Source: Turritopsis dohrnii
Lineage: Eukaryota; Cnidaria; Hydrozoa; Anthoathecata; Oceaniidae
Assembly (NCBI GenBank): GCA_027922465.2
Contig: BQMF02000017.1
Span: forward strand, 930,001-994,000
Reading direction: 5' to 3'
Length of the DNA: 64,000 nucleotides
The notes under the pieces: model-generated
What the model was told of the DNA's origin: nothing
Seen by the model: the letters and a program-made list of their open reading frames with translations, nothing else
Database searches by the model: none
Program-made: the position numbers and the translations under genes
Shown: one piece after another, positions 11,451-22,075 of the stretch
Layout: every line of letters begins with the position of its first letter
How positions within the stretch are numbered: the first letter of the stretch is position 1

Positions 11451-13575
11451 ACCAGGACCTCTCTTCAGCTTTCCAGAAACAATTCCTATGGAAAATTTAA
11501 AAGTTCTTCCAGTGGTAAAAAGGCTCTTTCCCAAAAGCATTCCCAAAGTTGCCTTAGCGGGAAGACTAAGATTTTTTCACAGAAATTGGCAGGTACTGAC
11601 ACAGGACCCCAATGTCCTGAAAACAATTCAGGGATATATGTTTCCATTGTCCCAAATTCCAACGCAAACTATAGAACCAAAACCTATCAATTTCAATACA
11701 GAACAAAAACATCTCATCCAACAGGAGGTCCAGGAAATGCTGAAGAAAGGTGCTATTCGGAAAGCCACTCCAGTCTCTGGTCAGGTTTTGAGCAACTTAT
11801 TCCTAGTAGACAAGAAAGGGGGAGGGAACAGGCCAGTTATCAACTTGAAATTTTTAAACAATCATATCCCTTACCAACATTTCAAAATGGAAGGGCTTCA
11901 TTTGTTGAAGGACATACTTCAACAGGACGATTTTATGTGCAAATTGGATTTGAAGGACGCATATTTCTCTGTCCCTATCAATCACCAGGCCAGAAAATAT
12001 TTGAGATTCCTGTGGGAAGGTTCCCTTTACGAGTTTCTCTGCCTGTGTTTTGGCCTGGGCCCTGCCCCTTTAATATTCACAAAAATCATGAAAATACCAG
12101 TAGCACTTTTGCGGCGATTGAATATCCGGGTAATAATATATCTGGACGATCTCTTAATGATGGCAAAGTCAAAGACAGAATTGGAAATAGCAAGGGACAC
12201 AGCCATCTTTCTTTTTCAGCAACTAGGACTAGTGATCAATCTGAAAAAATCTCAGTTGGACCCAGTACAGGAAATAGAGTTTCTAGGGATTCATATAAAC
12301 TCAAAGTTGTTGGAAGTGTCTCTGCCTATGGAGAAAGTGACAAATATTATTCAGACTTGCACAAAGTTTCTTGCAAATCAGAAGGTCTCAATAATGGGCC
12401 TAACAAAGTTGATAGGAAAACTCTCGTTTTCAGCACAAGCAGTGCTACCAGGTCGGCTACACCATCGCTATTTACAAATACAACAGATAAGGGAATTAAA
12501 GAATACAAAATCCTACGAATCCCTGATCTTATTGGACAAGGACTCACTTTTGGAACTAGAATGGTGGAAGGAGAATTTAACTCTGTACAATGGCCGCCCT
12601 ATTCAAACAACCCCTCCTCAAGCCATAATCCAAACAGATGCTTCGCCAATGGGGTGGGGGATGGTATGTCAAGGGATAAGGTCCAGGGGCCCTTGGTCAT
12701 TCCAAGAGAAAGATTTACATATAAACATTCAAGAGCTAATGGCAATAAACATAGCCCTTCAAACCTACACAAAATCAGGGTTTCTCAAATCAGTCCATTT
12801 TCAGGTGGACAACAGGGTTGCTCTGTCTTACCTGCTAAAAATGGGGGGACTTCACAACTCTCATTTGCTAAGTATAGCAAAGGAAATCTGGGATTATGCC
12901 ATTACAAACAAGATCACGATTACTGCAGAGTGGTTGCCCAGCAAGTTAAACCCAGTAGCAGATTACGAGTCTCGCCAAAAGCCAGACTCAAGCGAGTGGA
13001 AGTTAAACCAGGGTCTCTTCAATCAACTTGTAAAGAGATCAGGAATAATGATAGACATGGACCTCTTTGCGTCCAGAACAAGTCATCAGATACAAAGTTA
13101 CATGTCTTGGAGACCAGATCCTCAGTGCAAAAAAGTGGATGCATTTCAGCACAGTTGGTCACATCTGCTTCCATATGCCTTCCCACCCTTCTCCCTCCTA
13201 GGCAAAGTGATTCAGAAAATGTGCAAGGACCGTGTAAGAAAAATGATTGTCATAGCTCCAACATGGCAGACCCAGACGTGGTATTCCATGTTACTCCAAA
13301 CATCAATAAGAAATCCAATTCTCTTACCAAGGCAGAAAGACCTATTAAGAAACCCCTCAGGAGGATTTCACCCTCTAGTACTTCAAGGTCAACTTCAGCT
13401 ATCAGCATGGACACTTTCAGGTCTGCCTTGGTGTCCAAAGGCCTATCAGGATCAGCTGCAAGAATTATCTCAAATTGCAGAAGACCGGGTACGATTTCTG
13501 CTTACCAATCGTCCTGGGGAATCTGGGTTAGCTGGTGTGGTGCACGGGAAATTGATCCCATTCGATGTGATATAA
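11191..13575 (+). CDS. DIRS reverse transcriptase / RNase H / methyltransferase-like polyprotein
   Basis: The frame is open for 794 codons. RT motifs are visible: KLDLKDAYFSVPI, FGLGPAPLIFTKIM, and the catalytic IIYLDDLLMM. RNase H follows: IIQTDASPMGWG, LMAINIAL, VHFQVDNRVALSYL, AEWLPSKLNPVAD. After that comes a region typical of DIRS elements (DLFASRTSHQIQSYMSWRPD, then VDAFQHSWSHLLPYAFPP). The true start is uncertain: the first ATG in this frame is inside the gag overlap, and expression by frameshift or a separate start are both possible. No stops interrupt it, so the RT may be the best-preserved part of the element. Confidence 0.9.
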   Translation: MESTSLVKYFPTTSRKLLKQNRSAKRFCRRKANHLRRSPFGRAPRVVFNKTMVGGDRSYSSTKEVASIIIQTSNTKTTEVRKSSLSRPGPLFSFPETIPMENLKVLPVVKRLFPKSIPKVALAGRLRFFHRNWQVLTQDPNVLKTIQGYMFPLSQIPTQTIEPKPINFNTEQKHLIQQEVQEMLKKGAIRKATPVSGQVLSNLFLVDKKGGGNRPVINLKFLNNHIPYQHFKMEGLHLLKDILQQDDFMCKLDLKDAYFSVPINHQARKYLRFLWEGSLYEFLCLCFGLGPAPLIFTKIMKIPVALLRRLNIRVIIYLDDLLMMAKSKTELEIARDTAIFLFQQLGLVINLKKSQLDPVQEIEFLGIHINSKLLEVSLPMEKVTNIIQTCTKFLANQKVSIMGLTKLIGKLSFSAQAVLPGRLHHRYLQIQQIRELKNTKSYESLILLDKDSLLELEWWKENLTLYNGRPIQTTPPQAIIQTDASPMGWGMVCQGIRSRGPWSFQEKDLHINIQELMAINIALQTYTKSGFLKSVHFQVDNRVALSYLLKMGGLHNSHLLSIAKEIWDYAITNKITITAEWLPSKLNPVADYESRQKPDSSEWKLNQGLFNQLVKRSGIMIDMDLFASRTSHQIQSYMSWRPDPQCKKVDAFQHSWSHLLPYAFPPFSLLGKVIQKMCKDRVRKMIVIAPTWQTQTWYSMLLQTSIRNPILLPRQKDLLRNPSGGFHPLVLQGQLQLSAWTLSGLPWCPKAYQDQLQELSQIAEDRVRFLLTNRPGESGLAGVVHGKLIPFDVI

Positions 13576-14390
13576 AGGATGTATGTAACTTCCTCTCAGA
13601 GTTATTTGACAAAGGTCTAGAATACAGAACAATAAATAACTACAGGTCAGCCATTTCAGCATACCATGATGAAGTTGACGGGTGTAAGGTGGGGAAGCAT
13701 CCCTTGGTGTGCTCTTTACTTTCTGGTACATTCAATCTAAGACCTCCAAAACCACGTTATGTTTTTGTTTGGGATGTTCAAAAAGTTTTAAACTATATGA
13801 CTAGCCTGCCAAATAACTCTGAGCTGCCAATCAAACTACTATCAAAGAAGCTAGCAACTTTATTGGCTTTAACAGCAGCTTCACGTTGCTCAGAAATAAA
13901 TATTCTGAACACCAAGTATTTGATTAAAACTGAGAATAAATACTTTTTTCATTTTGATTAACTTTTTAAAAGTTGGCGTCAAGGAAAACCTCCGCCAGTA
14001 CTTGAGTATGTGGGTTTTCCTGAAAACAGGAAGCTGTGTGTCCTCTCAGCTATTGATTGTTATTTTGATCACACGAAGGAATGGCGTAATAAAGAAACAG
14101 ACACTTTAATAATTAGTTTGACCAAGCCTCATCATTCCTTAAAAAAGTGTTCAGTGGCCAACTGGGTAAAAGACTTTCTTGGATTGGCAGGTATTGACAC
14201 AAACTTATTCAAGGCACGCTCTACACGATCAGCTTCCACATCGAGGCTAAAGTTTTAGGACTTGGTTTACAGGAAATACTGAATCGGGGTAATTGGTCGA
14301 GCAAGTCAGTTTGGCAACGGCATTATCATAAGTTTGTCGTTTCGGATGCAGAAAAGTTTCAGAAAACAATTTTGTCTAATAATACGCTTT
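13388..14390 (+). pseudogene. DIRS tyrosine recombinase, broken
   Basis: It is in the frame of the gag-like ORF. An N-terminal SAM-like segment (TISAYQSSWGIWVSWC, then YRTINNYRSAISAYHDEV) is followed by the first catalytic Arg in LTAASRCSEI. A TAA at 13959-13961 interrupts, after which the same frame resumes (LFKSWRQGKPPP) and reaches FKARSTRSAS. In relatives the HxxR box His occupies the position that is Arg here. Near 14243 the frame shifts and the terminal Tyr region (SVWQRHYHKF) is read in another frame. Three defects (stop, H-to-R, frameshift) suggest an inactive recombinase unless read-through occurs. Confidence 0.8.
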
Positions 14391-14490
14391 GAACAAGGAG
14401 GTAGTGAGCTTGCGCTCCGCACTTGTGTATTTTGAGGAACGGGATGATATGCAGTGTTAGATCGTACTTCGGATTCCATGAAATAAAATT

Positions 14491-14880
14491 TTCCAATTTT
14501 ATAAGGCCGCGCAGCGGCCGAAATGAAATTAAGATTTTATGAATGCGTTCCCACGCTCCTCTTCACCCAACATCATATTAATAAAGTAATTTTGTTTCAG
14601 GCTCTTTTCGTGGTCGCGGACGTGGTCGTGGTCGTGGTTATGGTAACGAACTTTTTCTGAAATATAACATTAGTTATCATAGAAAATGCGTTTTTCCTTC
14701 CTACTTATTCCGGGTTATGTTTAAAGTCTACTTAATATAATAGATTCGTTTGTTCACTGGCGCTCCGCACTTGTGTATTTTGAGGAACGGGATGATATGC
14801 AGTGTTAGATCGTACTTCGGACTCCATTCATAAAATCTTAATTTCATTTCGGCCGCTGCGCGGCCTTATAAAATTGGAAA
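14491..14880. repeat. extra DIRS-arm copy and GC-palindrome inverted repeat
   Basis: Sequence 14487-14545 (GGCCGCGCAGCGGCC with flanks) recurs in reverse complement at 14823-14880. Between them, 14759-14826 is a third copy of the DIRS terminal arm in the same direction as the right arm. This looks like a partial second DIRS end or a rearranged terminus. Confidence 0.7.
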
Positions 14881-15340
14881 ATCTTCATTAGTGCATAAAG
14901 CGCCACTATTACGAAAGGGTGCTAATAAACTTTAATAGCGCTAGTTTATTGGCTTGAGTTTCCGCCATGTGATTATCCGGGTATTTTTCGACTTTACATT
15001 TGCACGCCGTTCGCATAATGGTGGAAGAAACCGAAGAAACCCACATAGACTTCCACATTGATTGATCAATACTGAATAGCTTTAAAAGAAGATTTACACT
15101 TTCAAAAATAAAAGTAAAGGGTAAAAATTTATAATTATCTTACAATGATTCTACTGCGTTCATTCTTTTCTAAAAACAAGTTCTCAATGTTTTGTAAAAA
15201 CAGTGTGTGTCTGGGATTCTTTTAGTCTTTCTAAATACAAAATATCGTTTGCTTCATGTGTGGGCTGTAGTGCTTTTTAAGCTCTGGATACATACAGCTC
15301 AGCTCAGTTTCCTCTTCAGCTCCAACCACATACAAGGAAT

Positions 15341-15683
15341 ATGATGCACAGGCAGAGGGTAGACAAGATATTCTATCTATCACTATTTATTTATTTATTT
15401 TATTTATTTACGAATGTTTACCCAGGATAGCCTCTTCAGTTCCGTAAGGTACTGTTATCAATGAGGGTCCTGCGAAGGAGGTCCTAGAGCATTTAAAGCC
15501 CCCATTTGGGCTACGGAAGCTGTAATGACAGGAACCGCTCAACTAGACAACCACCCTAGACATCATTACTACTCTCTTGCTGAGTGCTAAGCAGAGAGGA
15601 TTGATTCACACTGTTATAGTCGCTGGCATGACTAAATACATAGATAGATAGAATATCTTGTCTACCCTCTGCCTGTGCATCAT
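15341..15683 (-). mobile_element. SINE-like insertion bounded by a perfect 41-bp inverted repeat
   Basis: The arms 15341-15381 and 15643-15683 are exactly complementary over 41 bases. Inside, read on the minus strand, is a short element ending GGCTATCCTGGGTAAACATT and then a TAAA-rich tail. The same 3' end occurs in plus orientation at 38468-38520. Tandem unit 2 lacks the insertion at the corresponding site. Confidence 0.65.
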
Positions 15684-17384
15684 TTTATGTTTGATGTTTC
15701 TCTAGCTATTTTAGATTATTTACTTGTATAGTTCTTGGCTGTATTATCAATGTCCTGAATTAGGAATGGGGATTTACTATTTACGATAGCAATTTGAAAG
15801 TTACCTTGATTGTCTGTAAATTCTAAGTACTGGACATCTTTTAACGCAAATTTCTGCTTTCAGTTATGTTTGCTAATTTTGGTAAAGTTTGAGTCATACT
15901 TTTCATAATCCTAATCGTTATTTACTTTTTGTGTTTGGGAAGTCTTAGTAATTAGGAAGATTGACCGTACATGCGTAATCACTGTGATATCCTGAAAGCA
16001 TATAAATTTGATGTTATTTTGTTCATTAAGTTTATTGGGAGTTAATGTAAGTTTCGTATTGTGTCAGGTATCCTTTCATAATGCCCTGGCGTGTATAAGT
16101 AATTAAAAATTTAATGTTTTTTAAGTTTCTGAATAAATTTTTATAATCTTTTCATAAAATTTAGTTCAGGTAATGGCGTATATTGGTACTCAAATTAAAG
16201 CACAAATTTCTGTTTTCAGTTATGTATGTTGATTTTGTATGTATATAGATGTATTTCGTATCATTAAAATCTTGGCTTTCCTTTTTGTCCTTGTGAATTA
16301 GGAATTCTTAGGAAGATTGACAAGACATATTGAATTCATAAATTCATAACATTTACATGGAGTTACATGCATACTCATTGTCTTATCTGAATTGATCACT
16401 GAATCTTTAATATCATTTCGTACCAACAAACTAAAGAACATTATGTCATTCAGATATAATCAAGTTTATTGGTGTTTATTGGTATAAGGTTTTGCATAGT
16501 GACAATTATGTTTTTTCCAGATTTTTGGGGAGTACATGATCAGAAATTTAATATATATTGAGGATTAAACTTTTCTTAAATTTCAAGAATGTCATAGTCT
16601 TTCTTTCTTCATACTTCAGCTGATTTTGCAGAAATCCTTATGCCTGCAAGGGCATCTTTTTTTTTCAAATCGCTTATACGCAAGCTGTTTGAAATACCAA
16701 TCAATGGTCGTGTAGCCAAAAAATGTATACTTCGTGCATGCGTTTTCATGAAATCAACACATGAAGCGAAAAATTCGTACCGTGCACGTCTTCGAGGTGC
16801 CAGCGCAGTAACCCACTTAGATTTAAAAGATTCTTGGATTTGAAAGAAATTGAAGATGAAAAAGATCGTAAAGAAGTTCTCAATATTTTGTGAACAGAGT
16901 GAAAGAGATAAGCTTTTGTTACATTTTTATTCTTGTTTTTGTTTTCTTTTATAAATTTCTGAGTGTTCGTTTGTACACGTGTGGATTGTATTGCTTTTTA
17001 AGTCCTGGATTAACACAGCTCAGTTCAATGTTCTTCTCAGCTCCAACATACTGCATCACTTATATTTGATGTTTCTCTAGCTATTTAAATGAATTTGTAT
17101 GCCATCATTTGATTTGGTTAGCCCGCAGTATAATTTATACTTTTTGTTCTAATTAACCTTTTATCGATTATATCAGTTTTTAACTTTTACTAATTACTAC
17201 GAACAGCCTTCCTTCTCACCATGCACCATGGCAACTACAAATTCAAAACATTGCACAATCTGCATTTAACACATATTTCTGAGCTTTCAGTTATATATTC
17301 ATGGTGCAGATTTGTGTAAGTTTGGATCATGTATTGTTCGTAATCGTTAACTTTTTATGTTTACAATGTAGGAATTAGGGAGAT

Positions 17385-17775
17385 CTAGATAGATAGATAG
17401 ATATATGCCCTCCGATGTCCCGGAATGGGTCCTACCCACGAAGGAGTAGGAATCACAGCCCCTGACAGACAATGTAACCCCGCAGCTCCCCCTGCTGCGG
17501 AGTCATGACATATACAATGACACTCGTACTACACGGGAGAACTTGAGTTCTCGCAGGTGTAGAACCTCGTGAGAGCCACAGCACGCCGCAATGTCTGAAA
17601 TATCTACCCACACTCTTGTATCAGAGCTGTGGTACCCAGTTTCCCTCACATGGCATGGGTCGACCCGGGCGAAGGAACATTCACTTGCCAAGTGAATCGT
17701 AGTGACGCACAGGGTAATCGAACCTGGACCTCCCAGTCGGATGGCAAGTACGATGACCACTATACCACTATGTTT
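17385..17775 (-). mobile_element. tRNA-derived SINE, minus strand, GATA-type tail
   Basis: On the minus strand, from about 17773, the head reads TAGTGGTATAGTGGTCATCG (A-box-like) and then GGTTCGATTACC (B-box consensus), spaced as in a tRNA. The body is GC-richer than its surroundings, and the element ends in a (TATC)n tail at about 17388-17402. It is inserted in unit 2 of the tandem duplication. A true functional tRNA is unlikely because the anticodon arm and acceptor stem do not pair well by eye. Confidence 0.65.
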
Positions 17776-18515
17776 TAGATCTTTCAGATGAATTTTACGT
17801 CATTATATACATTACACCATTAGTTCATATGTATACAAAGTTTCACAATGCCCTGGAGTGTATATGATATTAGATTAATGTCATAAATAATTCAATCATT
17901 TTTCGAATTTTGTATAAAGAGTTGTGATATTATACTGGTCTTGAATATATCAATTCAGGTCAGGAATGTTTGTAAATACAAAACATAGTACATGCCATAT
18001 TGTCAAATAACTCGTAACTTATACCTTAATATCTTATAATCAAACTAAAGCACAAATGTCTGATTTCAGTTATGTCGATTTTAGTATGGGTGCATTTTGC
18101 ATCATCAAATCTATGTTTTCCTTTTTGCGGTTGTGATTTTGGAAGTTTGTCAGAAGGATTGGCTGCATATATCGAATTCAGAAATTCAGAATGTTCAGAG
18201 TAACATTAGAATAAGTTACATGCATACGCATCATCCTTTAATATAATTTTTTATGTTGATCTTAAAGTCTTCCTTAACGCGATTTGTAAATATGCAAAGC
18301 ATTTCTTGTCTTTTTTTGTAATAAGAGTAACTTCTTTATTGTTAATATTTTTAAAGGGGGAGATGTTATATATGTGAAAACTCGTATCTTCATCCGCCAT
18401 TATAAATAACGTAATATTCGTAATCTGTATACGTCGTTCGGCTCCGTAAAGATATCTTCAGTTACGATCACAACAGTATCAACATGAATACGTCTTATCA
18501 ATAAATGCATAAAAC

Positions 18516-21500
18516 CAGGGGCGGACGCAGGGTACAGCTCATACAGCTCAAGCTGTAGTAAAATTTCGTCAAGAGAATGGTTACTAAATGAGTTACGGCC
18601 GTCCTCCTATTCTTTTCGTCGATTTTTTACGTCGTCATTTATCACACGCGACGCGACGCCGTCACTCAAAAATCTGTGTAATACATTTATTTATGGATTA
18701 GCGCATTATTTGTTGGCGCCCCATTTGACTCGCAAATTTTAGGTAAGCTATAACTGCAAACCCCACCTCCTGATTGTTCTTCTTTACAGCTCAAAAAACG
18801 GCCCCTTCTGATCTATGATGATACGAATTATAACTAACAGTTTTGAGCTGTATCGATACAGCTCAAAGATACAGCTCAAGTCCCGATTCTACGGTAGTTC
18901 GACACCCATAGCCCTAATCGTAGCTTAGCAGTAATTCTTTCGTTCTTCCGTCTGTTTGAACAGTACAGCTCTCGTGCCTAAAGTACGTAGAACGATAATA
19001 GGTTTTAGCCCAAAGTGTAAGCCTTTAGGTCTTTCGGTCGTCGGTAGAGTGGTCAAATACAGCTCAAATACAGCTCAAAGCCCATACCATGCATGTGCGT
19101 GGAACCTCTTTCTTGATTTTACCACGACAGAGAATCATTGTTCTCCAAGACTTTTTTATTTCTCCAAACGAGAAGGGACTTTAGAGCTGAGAAATACCTT
19201 GCAGAAGATGAAAGAAAACATCGTGATGGATGCAAAGTAAGTTTATGTTTTCTCTTTTATTAAAACTTTGTATTTTTTAAATCTTCACCGTTTTGTTTGT
19301 TTTGTTTTAATTATTAATTTGTTTAATTTAAATGCAGAACAAATAAACAAAGATGAATGTGAGTTTAGATTCAATATAATTTGTTCACACATATCTCTAC
19401 TCTTGATATATTTGTAAATTTGTGGAAAAAGAACATAGTTTCATGATTTTTTATTATCTTTTGCCTTGCTAAACTCTGAACTTTGGAATTTTACTCCGAG
19501 TTGTTGATGTTGTCTTGATTACTTTAAAAACTTGTTATGTAGTTTGAACATGGTACACTAGTCGTGATAAAAAAAATACAGAGTTTGCTACTTACATTAC
19601 GTTAACTTTGATTTTTAAAAATTATTACATTATCTTGAGATATTTTGGTGTGATAACTGTTTGTATAGCTATATGTTTTGCTAGCTTTATTTGGAAATAA
19701 TTCGTCAGTGAGTTTGTTAGGGGCTCTTACATGATTAATACTTCACAGCCCAACTCTGCATTTTACAGTGATCACCATTTGTTGTTTATATGTTTGCCAT
19801 TAACAACCATTTGTTATTAAAAACATTTGCTAAAGATCAAGGATAAATATTTAAAGGAAACATTTCCTTGTTGTGTTTTGTTGAAGTATGCAGCCATGAG
19901 ATTAATATATTTTTTCAGAAACGAAAGTTAAATATATTTCAAAAATTATACGAAGCTTTCTCTCGTGTTCTCTCGAACATCTTCGGGTATATGTTACAAT
20001 AAAATTAAAACCATACCTACAAGTATAAAATTGTCTAATAAAATTGTCTTGGGGATTCTTAAGTAATACCGTTTCTAAAAAGTCGTAAAAATTTTATTTC
20101 CTTGTTGCATTTCTGTGTATCCTCTGATGTTTCAGATGTAACTGATAGGTTTATTTTAGTTAAACTGAAATTCAATCACAACATTCATCATTTAAATCAG
20201 TGCAAAATTAAATCAACGCTTGATCAGTTAATGTAGCCTTGTAACCTGAAGGAATTACCCTTCAATCTCACAATCCATGTTATGTTTTGAGGAGACCTCA
20301 AGCATTTTCCCCATAATCGCTATGTTCCATTGGTTCTTGGTTTTCTTTGTAAAAGTCTGGTTCTTTATAGAAATCCTGTGTTTTTCCTAAAAAAACATAT
20401 GGACAGTCATTTCTGTTGAGAAGGCTTAATGCTTATTCTTTGTGGTGTTATTCCCCAAGTACAAGCTTATGTGGCATCTTCAGGTTAAAAAATATTCAGA
20501 TTGATATCTTACTTATACACAGCTCAATAATTGCTTGTATTTACAATAAAAAGACATAAAACAGTTAAGATAAAAAGAAATGAAAATTGGCAACAAATAC
20601 CCAGAAGATCAAGTGATAAGAAAAAAGAGAAACTGCATGAATGTTATAAACTGTTTGTATTGTGTGCTTTTTGGTAGGAAAGTTAATAAGTTTTGATAAG
20701 CGTCATGAGAAATGTACAACATGTTGCCTGGCTTCAGCTGTCCTGTTTATAGTCATCTCCATTATAGCTTGAAATAGGAAGTATTTTGTTGTGTTTACAG
20801 TTTTGCTTTAGTATGTATGGACTGTACAATGTACAACAATAGATAGAAATACTTCTGATTGCTAGTTTGAATATTGACTAGACTTTGACTAGATTTTGTT
20901 TTATATCCAAAAATGATATGATTGATTTGCATTTACTTGCATTTGCATTTCTCCTTTTGGGATTCCAAATCCAATATCTTACCTTCACATGGTGTACCCT
21001 GTTAATTTAACCATGGAATTTAAGTAAGATTTCATGATCTGTATTTTATTTTGAGATTGAAAAATCAGTTAATGGAATGGTTAATGGTTACTATATATCA
21101 TACTAATTTACTATAATGTAACATATCTAATTGTTCATTGTCTGTCTTTTTAGAAACATTAACAGTATCAGCACCTACTGCTGCAGCAACAAACAGCAAA
21201 TTAATTTAATCAAGTCTGGAACTGGAACTTTCTTGAAAGTGAGCATGCTAGGAGGTTTTTCGTACAACAGAAGGAACATGTTTTATTGGATATAGAATAC
21301 TAGTTTTATGACTTTGTACATAAAAGACGTTGACATTTTATATTATGTTGTATTTACTTTTGTTGTGCTAATATCGAATAAACTTTTAAATTTTGGCTTC
21401 TATCTTTATGGCTCTGTGGTTGCAATGCTTAGTGAAAGGTAATTTTGGTGTCTGGGGTGTTCACCGTGAGTAACTGCGACAGAACTCCTCTGTTAAAATG

Positions 21501-21626
21501 ATCGCACATTTTCGGACGGCATTTTCCGGAAATCGGGTTGTCCCGAATAAAAATCGGGAATCGGAATACTTATTGGAATCCGAAAAGTTGAGCTGTACCT
21601 ACAAAATATTTCTGCGTCCGCCCCTG
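18516..21626. mobile_element. 3.1-kb TIR element, CAGGGGCGGACGCAGG ends, 5-bp target duplication
   Basis: The left end is CAGGGGCGGACGCAGGGTAC and the right end GTACCTACAAAATATTTCTG followed by CGTCCGCCCCTG. AAAAC is duplicated at 18511-18515 and 21627-21631. A related repeat near 8100, lacking the insertion, reads GCATGAAATATGTTC where removal of this element gives GCATAAAACATGTTC. That is an internal empty site confirming the 5-bp duplication. The word TACAGCTCA recurs near the left end. No transposase is recognisable. A frame at 18956-19240 ends at a GTAAGT donor-like site, and an AATAAA lies at 21378. A hAT-like assignment is tentative. Confidence 0.8.
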
Positions 21627-21631
21627 AAAAC

Positions 21632-22075
21632 ATGTTCATTTTATTTAATAAATATTACACTAAAAGTTGAAGATATTGAAAAAAGTAAACAAATAAAATT
21701 GTCATAGAGCACGAATTATATACTTCACTTGTGAGTGAATTGACCCATCTGTCTACACACTGATACAAACCGAAAGTATAAACATGCGCAAAAAATTGGT
21801 AAACGATATGTCTAATAAAACTGTTTTTTAGGCTCCGAAACATTATAGTGAATTGCAAAGTGGTCAAAATTAAGTTAAATAAATCAAAGAAGGAAGTAAT
21901 TTGATGAATTCCAGACTGTATCAAATTATTAGTCAGTGTACAAATCTTCAATCCATACAGCTTCTTTTTTCAAGAATGGATAGTCATTCAGATATCTTGA
22001 AAATTACGCTAAGGCAATTTCCTCTAGGCCTGATGCGGAAATTGTTCAAACCATGAGGCTTCTAGTTTTCTATTG
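21632..22075 (+). repeat. dispersed repeat, plus orientation
   Basis: It matches the reverse complement of 5790-5910 and 7640-8130. Its left extension (about 18490-18515) is separated from it by the 3.1-kb TIR insertion. No coding capacity is recognised. Confidence 0.6.

Larger units (their letters stand above)
9942..14490 (+). mobile_element. DIRS-type tyrosine-recombinase retrotransposon with inverted terminal repeats
   Basis: The arms 9942-10036 and 14396-14490 form a roughly 95-bp, nearly perfect inverted repeat (CTCCGCACTTGTGTATTTTG in the right arm). Between them lie, in order, a gag-like frame, a reverse transcriptase/RNase H frame and a tyrosine recombinase frame, the standard DIRS plan. 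The stretch 10037-10427 is a non-coding leader with a pyrimidine-rich run just before the first ATG. A further copy of the right-arm sequence at 14759-14826 lies outside. The recombinase is damaged, so the copy is probably not autonomous. Confidence 0.88.
15170..18250. repeat. diverged tandem duplication, two units of about 1.3-1.4 kb
   Basis: Unit 1 (about 15170-16380) and unit 2 (about 16876-18240) share ordered landmarks: AAGTTCTCAAT, TGCTTTTTAAG, ACAGCTCAG, TTTGATGTTTCTCTAGCTAT, TTTCAGTTAT, AATGCCCTGG, and AAAGCACAAAT followed by TTACATGCATAC. Unit 1 carries an insertion at 15341-15683 and unit 2 one at 17385-17775, at different places. There is no intact gene. Short frames such as 16640-16843 (FFKSLIRKLFEI) resemble a fragment near 9808 (FFKSRIREVFGM), so the units may derive from a duplicated exon-bearing locus. 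Confidence 0.65.

Noticed and set aside
12347..13731. Minus-strand frames inside the DIRS element
   Set aside because: Antisense of the RT and recombinase frames with no domain signal.
17503..17760. A protein-coding frame on the minus strand
   Set aside because: It lies inside the tRNA-derived SINE and has no domain; SINE bodies often stay open by chance.
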